Below are positions 44,228 through 52,811 of a stretch of DNA of 64,000 nt, piece after piece. Origin of the DNA: DATIUV01 sp049322755 (lineage in GTDB: Bacteria; Pseudomonadota; Gammaproteobacteria; Burkholderiales; UBA6910). The DNA is taken from NCBI GenBank assembly GCA_049322755.1, contig JBMOQX010000067.1, forward strand, positions 155,062 through 219,061. Reading direction: 5' to 3'. Numbering within the stretch: position 1 is the stretch's first letter; every line of letters starts with the position of its first letter. The notes under the pieces are model-generated. The model saw only the letters and a program-made list of their open reading frames with translations, was not told where the DNA came from and searched no databases. Position numbers and translations under genes: made by a program.

Positions 44228-44724
44228 CCGCCCGTCGCGGTCTTCAGCGCGGCGAGGCAGGGGCGACCCTCCGGCGTGCGTGCGGCGGCCCGCAGCCAGC
44301 GGCCGGATTCGTGCAAAGCGAGCTGGATTTCCAGATCGGGAGAAGGCAGCAGGCCGCCGGCTTTCTCGGGCCATTCCACGATGCACACCGAGGCCGGATT
44401 GAAGTATTCCCTGAAGCCCGCTTCTTCCCATTCGGACGGATCGTTGAAGCGATATAAATCAAAATGATATAAGTCTAAATTAGAAACGGTATAAACTTCA
44501 ACCAGGGTAAAGGTGGGGCTTTTCACCTTGCCCCGGAATCCGAGCCCCCGCAGCATCCCCCGGACCAGGGTCGTTTTGCCGCTGCCCAGGTCGCCGCCGA
44601 GGAAAATCCGCAGTCCCGGCGCCAGCGCGCCCGCCAGCGCGGCGCCCGCCGCGAGCGTCGCCGCTTCGTCGGGCAGAAAGGCTGAAACGCCGGCCGGCGT
44701 CTCACTATCATGGGCGTTATGCAA
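44224..44724 (-). CDS. tsaE: tRNA threonylcarbamoyladenosine biosynthesis ATPase TsaE
   Basis: 166 residues with the P-loop FLGGDLGSGKTTLVRGML, SPTFTLVEVY and LYHFDLYR, all diagnostic of TsaE. It supports t6A37 modification of ANN-decoding tRNAs. The only reasonable in-frame start is TTG at 44724, with AAGGA eight bases upstream; the nearby ATG is in another frame. Its 5' end overlaps the divergent queG start by up to 15 bp. Confidence 0.93.
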   Translation of the reverse strand: MHNAHDSETPAGVSAFLPDEAATLAAGAALAGALAPGLRIFLGGDLGSGKTTLVRGMLRGLGFRGKVKSPTFTLVEVYTVSNLDLYHFDLYRFNDPSEWEEAGFREYFNPASVCIVEWPEKAGGLLPSPDLEIQLALHESGRWLRAAARTPEGRPCLAALKTATGG

Positions 44725-45798
44725 GCGGATTTCCTTCGCACGGACGGCGCCCTCGATACCGCGGCGCTGGCCGCCTCGATCAAAACCTGGGGGCGGGAGC
44801 TCGGCTTCCAGCGCCTCGGCATCGCGGACACCGAGCTCGGCGCCGCCGAGGCCCGGCTGCTGGCGTGGCTCGCCCGGGGGCGCCACGGCGACATGGATTA
44901 TATGGCACGCCACGGCGTCACCCGCAGCCGCCCCGACGCACTGGTGCCCGGCACGTTGCGCGTGATCAGCGCGCGCATGAATTACCTGCCGGGCGACGCG
45001 GAGCCGAGCGCCGCGGTGCTGGCGGACCCCGAGCGCGCGTTCATCTCGCGCTACGCGCTGGGACGCGACTACCACAAGGTGATGCGGGGCCGGCTGGCGG
45101 CGCTGGCGCAGCGCATCGAGGTCGCGGTCGGGCCGTTCAGCTATCGCGTGTTCGCCGACAGCGCGCCGGTGATGGAGGTGGAGCTGGCCGCCAAGGCGGG
45201 GCTGGGCTGGCGCGGCAAGCACACGCTGCTGCTGTCGCGGGACGCCGGCTCGTGGTTCTTCCTGGGCGAGATCTACACCGACCTGCCGCTCCCGGCCGAC
45301 GCGCCGGAGGCGGAGCACTGCGGCAGCTGCCGCGCGTGCATCGATGCCTGCCCCACCGCCGCGATCGTCGCGCCCTACGAGCTGGACGCGCGCCGCTGCA
45401 TTTCCTATCTCACCATTGAGCACAAGGGCGCCATCCCCGAGGACCTGCGGCCGCTCCTGGGCAACCGCATCTACGGCTGTGACGACTGCCAGCTGGTGTG
45501 CCCGTGGACGCGGTTCGCCGGCCGCGCGGAAACCGGCGATTTCGCGGTGCGCAACGGCCTCGACGGCCCGGGCCTCGCGCAGCTGTTCGCCTGGAGCGCC
45601 GAGGAATTCGAACGGCGGCTCACCGGGAGCCCGATCCGGCGTATCGGCTTCGAGCGCTGGCTGCGCAACATCGCGGTGGCGCTGGGGAACGCGCCCACGT
45701 CGCCCGAAGTGCTGGCGGCGCTCGAAGCCCGCAGCGACGACCCCTCGCCACTGGTGCGTACCCACGTTGCCTGGGCGCTGGCGCGGCACGGCCGTTGA
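44710..45798 (+). CDS. queG: Epoxyqueuosine reductase QueG
   Basis: 362 residues. The N-terminal cobalamin-binding half includes GIADTELGAAEARL. Two 4Fe-4S motifs follow, CGSCRACIDACPTAAI (about 205) and YGCDDCQLVCPW (about 255), then a HEAT-like C-terminus. It makes the final reduction in queuosine tRNA modification. ATG codons at 44710 and 44719 are both possible, neither with a clear ribosome site. It is divergent from, and overlaps, tsaE, so two tRNA-modification genes share a promoter region. Confidence 0.95.
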   Translation: MGVMQADFLRTDGALDTAALAASIKTWGRELGFQRLGIADTELGAAEARLLAWLARGRHGDMDYMARHGVTRSRPDALVPGTLRVISARMNYLPGDAEPSAAVLADPERAFISRYALGRDYHKVMRGRLAALAQRIEVAVGPFSYRVFADSAPVMEVELAAKAGLGWRGKHTLLLSRDAGSWFFLGEIYTDLPLPADAPEAEHCGSCRACIDACPTAAIVAPYELDARRCISYLTIEHKGAIPEDLRPLLGNRIYGCDDCQLVCPWTRFAGRAETGDFAVRNGLDGPGLAQLFAWSAEEFERRLTGSPIRRIGFERWLRNIAVALGNAPTSPEVLAALEARSDDPSPLVRTHVAWALARHGR

Positions 45799-45821
45799 GC
45801 CGGGCCCGCCCCCCAAGGCGC

Positions 45822-46424
45822 TCACGGACCCTGAGGTGTCAGCGCCTTGGCGATCAGTTCCCGCACCGGCGGGGCCAGCGGCAGCGCCAGCGCGGCGTCT
45901 CGCGCTTGCGGCGACATCTTGACCCAGGTCTTGCGCACGATGCGCAGCAGCTCATCCTCGGGGTGCCGGGCGGCAAAATCGGCGAAATAGTTCTCCAGGA
46001 ACACCAGACAAGCCGCATCCTCCAGGATCTGCGTCTCCGGGTCCTGTTTCAGCCCTTCCTTGCGCACCAGCGCCTGGACGCGGGCGATAGTGGTCTCGTC
46101 GTAGCCGACCTCCCGCAGGATGCTTCCCGCCGTTTCCGCCTGTCGCCGCGCCAGCACGCCGCGCCAGCGGTGGTAGCCGGCTCGGTCCATAGGGTAGCGT
46201 TCGCGCGGAACCTCCCAGCGCCGGAGGTGCTGGGCGCGCACCGCCAGGCGCAGCGCCGCAGACGCGTCCGGACGCAGCCGCTCAAGCCATGCGCTCATGC
46301 GCCGGGCGTAAACCAGTTCCCGGGGCAGCATTTCCCCCTCCCACGCTTCCCGCGCCGGATCCTCGCCGTGGACGGCGTCAATGCGCTCGAGAGCGCAAGA
46401 CAGCAGCGAAGACGCGCAGGCCAT
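45822..46424 (-). CDS. DUF4202 family protein
   Basis: 200 residues. RAQHLRRWEVPRERYPMDRA followed by GYHRWRGVLARRQAE is the characteristic segment of DUF4202, a helical family with conserved His, Arg and Glu residues resembling an HD-type fold. The function is unknown; members are sometimes found beside sulfur or methionine genes. The start at 46424 (MACASSLLSCALERIDAVHG) matches family length. It converges with queG and is divergent from the peroxiredoxin gene. Confidence 0.78.
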   Translation of the reverse strand: MACASSLLSCALERIDAVHGEDPAREAWEGEMLPRELVYARRMSAWLERLRPDASAALRLAVRAQHLRRWEVPRERYPMDRAGYHRWRGVLARRQAETAGSILREVGYDETTIARVQALVRKEGLKQDPETQILEDAACLVFLENYFADFAARHPEDELLRIVRKTWVKMSPQARDAALALPLAPPVRELIAKALTPQGP

Positions 46425-46542
46425 GGGTCGGCGGATGGGTTGGATATAATGAACGGACCGAAGATCAACCGGCGTAAGCCCCATTATGACAGCCGGCGGT
46501 CCCGCCGACACAAGGCCCGGCCGCGATTCCAAGGAGATCCGC

Positions 46543-47046
46543 ATGAGCATACAAGTCGGCGACCGTCTGCCCGACGGCACCCTGCAGGAATTCTACGAAA
46601 CCGAAACCGCCGGCTGCAGTGTCGGCCCCAACAGCTTCCGGGTGGGCGACCTGGTGAAAGGCAAGAAGATCGTGATCTTCGGCCTGCCGGGAGCGTTCAC
46701 GCCTACCTGCTCGGCCAAGCACGTCCCGGGCTACGTCGCCAACTTCGACCAGCTCAAGGCCAAGGGCGTCGACGAGATCTGGTGCCTGTCGGTGAACGAT
46801 GCCTTCGTCATGGGCGCCTGGGCCCGCGACCAGAAGACCGGGGGCAAGGTGCGCATGATGGCGGATGGCAGCGCGGAGTATGTGCGCAAGCTGGGCCTGG
46901 AGCTGGATCTCAATGCCCGCGGCATGGGGGTGCGCTCGCAGCGCTTTGCCATGGTGGTGGACGACGGCGTGGTGAAGGCGCTGGCGGTGGAGGCGCCCGG
47001 CAAGTTCGAGGTCTCCGGCGCCGAGGCGATGCTGGCCAGGCTTTGA
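46543..47046 (+). CDS. Peroxiredoxin of the Prx5/AhpE-like type
   Basis: 167 residues with the peroxidatic Cys in FGLPGAFTPTCSAKHVPGYV and the typical N-terminus SIQVGDRLPDGTLQEF. It reduces hydroperoxides, usually with glutathione or glutaredoxin. AAGGAGAT precedes the ATG at good distance. corA follows after 19 bp. Confidence 0.93.
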   Translation: MSIQVGDRLPDGTLQEFYETETAGCSVGPNSFRVGDLVKGKKIVIFGLPGAFTPTCSAKHVPGYVANFDQLKAKGVDEIWCLSVNDAFVMGAWARDQKTGGKVRMMADGSAEYVRKLGLELDLNARGMGVRSQRFAMVVDDGVVKALAVEAPGKFEVSGAEAMLARL

Positions 47047-47065
47047 TCCCGAGCCGCGCCGGGCC

Positions 47066-48049
47066 ATGGATGCCTCGACGCCGGGCGTGATCGACTGCGC
47101 GGCCTACGCCGGCGGGTTCCGGCGCGGGAGCGTCGAGGTCGACGCCATCGGCGCGGCCCTCGCCGACGGCGCGGCGTTCATCTGGCTCGGTCTCTACGAG
47201 CCGGACGAGACGCTCATGCGCCGGGTGCAGCAGCATCTGGGGCTGCACGACCTGGCGGTGGAGGACGCCCACCAGGCGCATCAGCGGCCGAAGCTGGAAG
47301 TCTACGGCGATTCCCTGTTCGTCGTGCTGCACACCGTCCGGCGCGGCAATGGCGGCATCGGGTTCGGCGAGACGCACCTGTTCGTCGGTCCCCGCTACGT
47401 GGTCTCGGTGCGCCACCGCTCCGCCGCCAGCTACGCGGGCGTGCGCCAGCGCTGCGAGCAGATGCCGGAGCTGCTGGCCCACGGGCCTTCGGTGGTACTC
47501 TACGCCGTCATGGATTTCGTCGTCGACAATTACTATCCGGTGATGGAGGCGCTCGAGGACGAGTTCGATGCGCTCGAGGACGAGATCTTCCGGGCGCCGT
47601 CACAGGCGCAGATGACCGAGCGCATCTACGGTCTGAAGCGCCAGGTGATGGCCTTGCGGCGCGCGTTGCTGCCGCTGACGGAGGTTTCGAACCATCTGCT
47701 CTATTCCAGCCACCCGCTGATCCGCGACGACGTGCGCCCGTATTTCCGCGACGTCCACGACCACGCCACGCAGGTGTTCGAGGCCAACGAGGCGATGCGC
47801 GAGATGCTGACCTCCGCGCTGTCGGTGAACCTGGCGCTGGTGACGGTGCGCCAGAACGAGATCGTCAAGAAGCTTGCGGGCTGGGGCGCGGTGCTGGCGA
47901 TCCCGGTGACGGTGGCAAGCATCTACGGCATGAACTTCCGTCACATGCCGGAGCTGGAGTGGACTTTCGGCTATCCGCTGGTGCTGGGCCTGACCGCGCT
48001 GGCGTCGATCGTCCTGCACCGCGGGCTCCGGCGCGCCGGCTGGGTGTGA
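47066..48049 (+). CDS. corA: CorA-family divalent cation transporter
   Basis: 327 residues: a large N-terminal cytoplasmic domain with long helices (about 140-265), then two C-terminal membrane helices. The first ends in the invariant YGMNF motif (near residue 291). It carries magnesium or cobalt across the inner membrane as a pentamer. The short basic tail HRGLRRAGWV is typical. It is located between genes for stress-related soluble enzymes. Confidence 0.94.
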   Translation: MDASTPGVIDCAAYAGGFRRGSVEVDAIGAALADGAAFIWLGLYEPDETLMRRVQQHLGLHDLAVEDAHQAHQRPKLEVYGDSLFVVLHTVRRGNGGIGFGETHLFVGPRYVVSVRHRSAASYAGVRQRCEQMPELLAHGPSVVLYAVMDFVVDNYYPVMEALEDEFDALEDEIFRAPSQAQMTERIYGLKRQVMALRRALLPLTEVSNHLLYSSHPLIRDDVRPYFRDVHDHATQVFEANEAMREMLTSALSVNLALVTVRQNEIVKKLAGWGAVLAIPVTVASIYGMNFRHMPELEWTFGYPLVLGLTALASIVLHRGLRRAGWV

Positions 48050-48081
48050 CACTGCCGCGCGACCGCCATGAGGAGAACCGC

Positions 48082-48552
48082 ATGAGCCTGACCATCGTTT
48101 CCGACGCTTTCGCGCACCAGGGCGAGATCCCGCGCAAGTACACCTGCGACGGCGACGACGTGTCGCCGCCGCTGGCCTGGAGCGGGGTCCCGGCGGGAAC
48201 CCGGAGCCTGGTGCTGATCGTCGACGATCCGGACGCGCCCGACCCGGCAGCGCCGAAAATGACCTGGGTGCACTGGGTGCTCTACAACCTGCCGCCCGAC
48301 CTCGCGGGACTGCTCGAGGCGGTGGGCGACGCGCTGCCGCCGGGAACCGGGCAGGGGCTCAACGACTGGAAACGCACCGGCTACGGCGGTCCGTGCCCGC
48401 CGATCGGCCGGCACCGCTATTTTCACAAGCTCTACGCGCTGGACACCGTGCTCCCGGACCTGGGGACGCCGAAACGCGCCCAACTGGCGCCGGCAATGCG
48501 CGGCCACGTGCTGGCCCAGGCCGAGTTGATCGGCACCTACGAGCGCCGGTGA
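48082..48552 (+). CDS. YbhB/YbcL-family (PEBP-like) protein
   Basis: 156 residues with the bacterial PEBP motifs YTCDGDDVSPPLAWSGVP, LIVDDPDAPD, HWVLYNLP and GGPCPPIGRHRYFHKLYALD. The family resembles the eukaryotic Raf kinase inhibitor protein but has no settled bacterial role. AGGAGAACC precedes the ATG. The next gene starts one base after its stop. Confidence 0.93.
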   Translation: MSLTIVSDAFAHQGEIPRKYTCDGDDVSPPLAWSGVPAGTRSLVLIVDDPDAPDPAAPKMTWVHWVLYNLPPDLAGLLEAVGDALPPGTGQGLNDWKRTGYGGPCPPIGRHRYFHKLYALDTVLPDLGTPKRAQLAPAMRGHVLAQAELIGTYERR

Positions 48553-48553
48553 G

Positions 48554-49420
48554 GTGCGTGCGCGACGCCTCGGCGCGGCGATGCTGCTCGCCGCGGCGTC
48601 GACGCTGGCGCCCGTCGCGGGGGCGGTCGTGACGCCGGAGCGGGTGGTTCTCGACGGCAACGGCGCCGCGCCCCGATTGACCGGCTATTTCTATCGGCCG
48701 CCGCGCCCCGGACCGGCGCCAGGGGTGGTGCTGATGCACGGCTGCAGCGGGCTGCACACCACCACCGGCGAACTGACGCGTTCCTACCGCGCCTGGGGCG
48801 AGTGGTTCGCCGCGCGCGGCTACGCGGCGCTGTTCGTCGACAGCTTCGGGCCGCGCGGCTATCGCGAGATCTGCACCCTCTCGCCGCGGCCGATCCTGCC
48901 CCATCGCGAGCGGGTCGATGACGCCTACATCGCGCTGTCCCATCTCCACGGCGAGAGCGGCGTGGATGCCGAGCGGGTGTTCCTGCTGGGCTGGTCCAAC
49001 GGGGCCATGGCGGTGCTCAATGCCATGGACACGGCCCGGCCCGACCGCGGCTTTCGCGCGGCGATCGCCTACTATCCGGGCTGCGCCGACCTGAAACGCC
49101 GCAATCCGCAATTCCGGCCTTACGCGCCGCTGCTGATTCTGGCCGGGGAGGCTGACGACTGGACGCCCGCGGGTCCGTGCCGGGATCTGGTGGCGCACTC
49201 GCGCCGGCAGGGGGCGCGAGCCGAGATCGTCACCTTCCCCGGCGCGCACCACGCATTTGATCGCATCGGTCTGGCGAAACGCTTCCGTCCCGACGTGCGC
49301 AACCCCAACCATCCCGGCGGTTGGGGCGCGACCGTGGGCAGCGACCCACGGGCGCGCGAGCAATCACTGAAGGAGGTGGAGACGTTTCTCGACCGCGTCG
49401 GCGCTCAACCGTCGCACTGA
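48554..49420 (+). CDS. Dienelactone hydrolase-family protein, exported
   Basis: 288 residues from a GTG start. A signal peptide (MRARRLGAAMLLAAASTLAP) precedes the hydrolase domain: GVVLMHGCSGLHTTTGE, nucleophile region LLGWSNGAMAVLN, an acid near ILAGEADDWTPAG and a catalytic His in FPGAHHAFDRIG. The nucleophile is Ser, not the Cys of true dienelactone hydrolase, so it is better read as a general esterase or peptidase-like hydrolase. It is probably periplasmic. Confidence 0.85.
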   Translation: MRARRLGAAMLLAAASTLAPVAGAVVTPERVVLDGNGAAPRLTGYFYRPPRPGPAPGVVLMHGCSGLHTTTGELTRSYRAWGEWFAARGYAALFVDSFGPRGYREICTLSPRPILPHRERVDDAYIALSHLHGESGVDAERVFLLGWSNGAMAVLNAMDTARPDRGFRAAIAYYPGCADLKRRNPQFRPYAPLLILAGEADDWTPAGPCRDLVAHSRRQGARAEIVTFPGAHHAFDRIGLAKRFRPDVRNPNHPGGWGATVGSDPRAREQSLKEVETFLDRVGAQPSH

Positions 49421-49439
49421 CCGCCGAGTGCGGGCCGCG

Positions 49440-49823
49440 TCAGACCCGCCCGGAACCAAAGCCGCGGCAGCCGCCGCGGCCACCGCCATAACCCGGTCCG
49501 TGGCCCTGGCGCCAGCCAGGTCCGTACGCGCCGGGCTGATCCGGCAGGGTGATGCCCTGCGCCGCGGCGCGCTCTTTCATGAGCTGGTGCTGTTGTTGGC
49601 GCAATGCCTGGCGCTCTTCCGGGGTTTTGGCGTTGAGCATCGCCTCGCGATGCGCGGCGCGCTCTTCCGGCGTGATCAACTGCCATCCGCGCGCCGGACG
49701 GGTCGTCTGCGTGGTTTCGTTCTGCATACCTTCCGTCGTCGCGGGATCGGCGGCGAAAGTCCATGCCGCGGCGGCAGCCATGGCCACCGCCAGCGTTCCG
49801 ATGGTGAGTTTGCGGGCTCTCAT
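49440..49823 (-). CDS. Small periplasmic protein, Gly-rich tail
   Basis: 127 residues. The signal peptide is RKLTIGTLAVAMAAAAAWTF with AA-D cleavage. A helical, highly charged core follows (TPEERAAHREAMLNAKTPEE, RQALRQQQHQLMKERAAAQG). The C-terminus is Gly/Arg-rich (GYGGGRGGCRGFGSGRV). The repeated TPEER segments recall CpxP/Spy-type periplasmic proteins, but similarity is too weak to name it. The 49824-49970 gap upstream holds no gene. Confidence 0.7.
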   Translation of the reverse strand: MRARKLTIGTLAVAMAAAAAWTFAADPATTEGMQNETTQTTRPARGWQLITPEERAAHREAMLNAKTPEERQALRQQQHQLMKERAAAQGITLPDQPGAYGPGWRQGHGPGYGGGRGGCRGFGSGRV

Positions 49824-49970
49824 GACGTTCTCCTTTGTCCAGAAAGTTCAGCGGCCTGCCGGAGTCTTGCCGGCAGCGGTCGCCGCTTGCGAATGGGCGT
49901 CGGCTGATTTGATTAACGCACTGCAGCATGGCCGGTTGACCCGGCCGCCGAGCCGGAACGCCGTGGAGGG

Positions 49971-51203
49971 TCAGGGCGCTGCGGAAAGGTCCCGGTCCAC
50001 CAGCTCGATCCAGTGGCGCACGGGTGTGCCGGTGCCGGATCTGAGGTGCATCAGGCAGCCGATGTTGGCCGTGGCGATGGCCCGCGGCTTGCCCGACTCC
50101 AGCGCCTGCACCTTGTTGCGCAGCAGCTGCTGCGACAGCTCCTTCTGCAGGATCGAGTAGGTGCCGGCCGAGCCGCAGCACAGGTGGGCGTTGGGCACCG
50201 GCGTCAGCGCGTAGCCCACCCGCGTCAGCAGCGATTCCACGACGCCGTTGAGCTTGAGGCCGTGCTGCAGCGTGCACGGCGAGTGGAAGGCGACGGATTC
50301 CCGCGGCGCCGGCGGCAGCAGCGCGGCGAGCCGCTGCGCTTCCGGTTCCAGCACCTGCGACAGATCCCGCGTCAGCGCCGAGATGCGGGCGGCCTTGTCG
50401 GCGTAACGCGCGTCGTGGCGCAGCAGGTGGCCGTACTCCACCACCATCGCGCCGCAGCCGCTGGCGGTCATGACGATCGCCTCCGCGCCCTGTTCGACGT
50501 ACGGCCACCAGGCGTCGACGTTGCGCCGCATGTAGTCGAGCCCTTCCTCGTGGGCGTTGAGATGGTAGGAAACGGCGCCGCAGCAGCCGGCCTCGGGAAC
50601 GCGGACGAGGGAGATGCCGAGGCGGTCCAGCACCCGCGCCGCCGCGGCGTTGATGTTGGGCGCGAGGCCCGGCTGCACGCAGCCGTCCAGCACCAGCATG
50701 CGCCGCCCGTGACGTGCCTCGGGCCACGCGGTTTCGCGCTCCGTTTGGGGCACGCCGGCCTTGAGGGCCGCGGGCAGCAGCGGCCGCAGCGCCTGGCCGA
50801 TCTTCAGCAGCGGCTTGAACCGGGACGGTCGCGGCAGGACCTGCCGCAGCGCTGCCCGCTGGGCCGCGGCGATGGCGCCGCGCCCCACCTGCTGCTCGAC
50901 GATGCCGCGGCCGATGTCCACCAGGCGCCCGTACTTCACGCCGGAGGGGCAGGTGGTTTCGCACGCGCGGCAGGTGAGGCAGCGGTCCAGGTGCAGCTGC
51001 GTCTTTTCCGTGGCGGGAGCCCCTTCCAGCACCTGCTTGATCAGGTAGATGCGCCCGCGCGGCCCGTCCAGCTCGTCGCCCAGCAGCTGATACGTCGGGC
51101 AGGTGGCGGTGCAGAAGCCGCAATGCACGCACGCGCGCAGGATGGCGTCGGCCTCGCGGCCGTCGGGCGTGTCGCGGATGAAGTCGGCGAGGTTGGTCTG
51201 CAT
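49971..51203 (-). CDS. glcF: Glycolate oxidase iron-sulfur subunit
   Basis: 410 residues with two 4Fe-4S motifs near the N-terminus, CVHCGFCTATCP and CLTCRACETTCP, followed by two CCG domains with GCVQPGLAPNINAAAARVL, PEAGCCGAVSYH and HLCCGSAGTYSI. It passes electrons from the flavin subunits GlcD/GlcE to the membrane quinone pool. It is the last gene of the glcD-glcE-(hypothetical)-glcF operon. Confidence 0.95.
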   Translation of the reverse strand: MQTNLADFIRDTPDGREADAILRACVHCGFCTATCPTYQLLGDELDGPRGRIYLIKQVLEGAPATEKTQLHLDRCLTCRACETTCPSGVKYGRLVDIGRGIVEQQVGRGAIAAAQRAALRQVLPRPSRFKPLLKIGQALRPLLPAALKAGVPQTERETAWPEARHGRRMLVLDGCVQPGLAPNINAAAARVLDRLGISLVRVPEAGCCGAVSYHLNAHEEGLDYMRRNVDAWWPYVEQGAEAIVMTASGCGAMVVEYGHLLRHDARYADKAARISALTRDLSQVLEPEAQRLAALLPPAPRESVAFHSPCTLQHGLKLNGVVESLLTRVGYALTPVPNAHLCCGSAGTYSILQKELSQQLLRNKVQALESGKPRAIATANIGCLMHLRSGTGTPVRHWIELVDRDLSAAP

Positions 51204-51216
51204 GGATTCCTTTGCG

Positions 51217-51705
51217 TCAGCTCAGGTCCCGGAACACCTGGCGCCGGTATTCGGCGATGTAGTGCAGCGTGCGCAGGATCACGTGGTGCTCGGCCACCGC
51301 GCTGGCGCCGAGCCGGCGTTGACCGAACGCCTCGATGATGGAGCCGATGAGCTCGGAGGCCAGCACCACCGGCGCGCCTGCAAGGGTCGAGTGCCGGGTC
51401 TTGCTGGCGATGCCCAGCAGCACCACCTGGTCGATGCGCCCCGCCAGGTCGAGCGAGGGGAACAACGCCGGCAGGTGCCTGCGGGCGGCCTCGAACTTGC
51501 GCCGGCAATGGCGCTCGCGCTGGGGCCAGCTGTGGGCATCGAGCCCGGCCTCGACGTGGACCACGCGCCGGGCCAGCGGGTCGAGGGCGACGACGTCCAG
51601 GTCGCAGGCACCCTTGCCGCTGCCAACCCGCACGCGTCCGCGGACGTAGTAGCCCTGGTGCTCGTACCATTCTCCGGCGAGCTGCTCGAGGAAGCTCTGC
51701 GCCAT
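51217..51705 (-). CDS. Hypothetical nuclease-like protein inside the glc operon
   Basis: 162 residues. The core FLEQLAGEWYEHQGYYVRGR, KGACDLDVVALDPLARRVVH and VEAGLDAHSWPQRE has the order of a PD-(D/E)XK fold (an Asp-containing strand, then an E-containing strand), although the usual Lys is not obvious. I cannot name a family. It lies 26 bp after glcE and 13 bp before glcF on the same strand, so it is co-transcribed. Why it sits in a glycolate operon is unclear. Confidence 0.7.
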   Translation of the reverse strand: MAQSFLEQLAGEWYEHQGYYVRGRVRVGSGKGACDLDVVALDPLARRVVHVEAGLDAHSWPQRERHCRRKFEAARRHLPALFPSLDLAGRIDQVVLLGIASKTRHSTLAGAPVVLASELIGSIIEAFGQRRLGASAVAEHHVILRTLHYIAEYRRQVFRDLS

Positions 51706-51731
51706 GGTGTCGCGATCGCCGCCCGGCCGGC

Positions 51732-52811
51732 TCAGAGCGCCGGGTACATGCGCCCGGGGTTGAGGATGCCTTCCGGATCGAAGGCCTTCTTCAGCCGCTC
51801 GTGGATGTGGGCGAGCGGCGGCGCCAGCGGGGCAAACACCGCCTGGCCGGGGCGCGCGCCGCGGAACAGCGTGGCATGGCCGCCGGCGCGCATCGCGGCG
51901 CCGCGCACCTCGTGCTCGGGCGCGTCGGTCGCCCGCCAGCGCAGGGCGCCGCCCCATTCGATGAACTGGCGGCCGGGCAGCTCGATGGGCGCGGCGGTGG
52001 GTTTCACCGACAGTCGCCACAGGGGGTTCGCGCCGGCGAAGAACGCGTGCGAGTGCTCGCGCACGCCATGCCAGAATGCCGCGCCGTCCGCAATCTCGTC
52101 GCCGCCGATCTTGGCACGCGCGGCGCGCACCCCGTTCTCGGAGCCCGCCAGGCGCACGTGGAGCAGACCGTCGGCGTAACCCGTGGCCGTGATCGGCAAC
52201 GGCTTGCCGCCCCAGCGGTTCATGGTTTCTATGGCCGCCGCTTCGGGCAGCTCGAGCCGCAGCGTCGCTTCAGCGCCGGGCCGCGGCAGCACCTTGAGGG
52301 AAACTTCCAGGATGACGCCCAGCGTGCCGAGCGACCCGACGAGCAGCCGCGAGACGTCGTAACCGGCGACGTTCTTCATCACCCGGCCGCCGAACGACAG
52401 GTCCTGGCCGCGGCCGTCCAGCATGCGCGCGCCGAGGACGAAGTCGCGCACCGCGCCGGCGTAGGGCCGCCGCGGGCCGGAGAGGCCGGCGGCCACGCAG
52501 CCGCCCAGGGTGGCGCCGGCGCCGAAGTGGGGCGGCTCGAACGGCAGCATCTGGCCCCTGGCCGCCAGCTCCGCTTCCAGCTCGGAAAGCGGCGTGCCGG
52601 CGCGCGCCGTCACCACCAGTTCCGAGGGCTCGTAGTCCACCAGGCCGCGATACGCGCCGGTGGCCAGCGTCTCGCCCGCCACCGCACGACCGTAAAAGTC
52701 CTTGGTTCCGCCGCCCCGGATCCGCAGCGGCCTGCGCTCGGCGGTCGCCCGGCGCACGCTCTCGGCCAGGACCCGCAGCGTGTCGTCCATGGAGTTCGTC
52801 GGCGTCGGCAT
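51732..52811 (-). CDS. glcE: Glycolate oxidase FAD-binding subunit
   Basis: 359 residues. The FAD-binding (PCMH-type) domain shows LRIRGGGTKDFYG, MLPFEPPHFGAGATLGGCVA, AGLSGPRRPYAGAVRDFVLG and MKNVAGYDVSRLLVGSLGTL, as in GlcE. It ends FDPEGILNPGRMYPAL. GlcE pairs with GlcD in the flavin core of glycolate oxidase. Its start shares one base with the glcD stop. Confidence 0.95.
   Translation of the reverse strand: MPTPTNSMDDTLRVLAESVRRATAERRPLRIRGGGTKDFYGRAVAGETLATGAYRGLVDYEPSELVVTARAGTPLSELEAELAARGQMLPFEPPHFGAGATLGGCVAAGLSGPRRPYAGAVRDFVLGARMLDGRGQDLSFGGRVMKNVAGYDVSRLLVGSLGTLGVILEVSLKVLPRPGAEATLRLELPEAAAIETMNRWGGKPLPITATGYADGLLHVRLAGSENGVRAARAKIGGDEIADGAAFWHGVREHSHAFFAGANPLWRLSVKPTAAPIELPGRQFIEWGGALRWRATDAPEHEVRGAAMRAGGHATLFRGARPGQAVFAPLAPPLAHIHERLKKAFDPEGILNPGRMYPAL

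Noticed and set aside
45344..45922. Additional + strand frame across the queG 3' end
   Set aside because: Out-of-frame shadow of queG; Arg/Ser/Ala-rich without a start signal.
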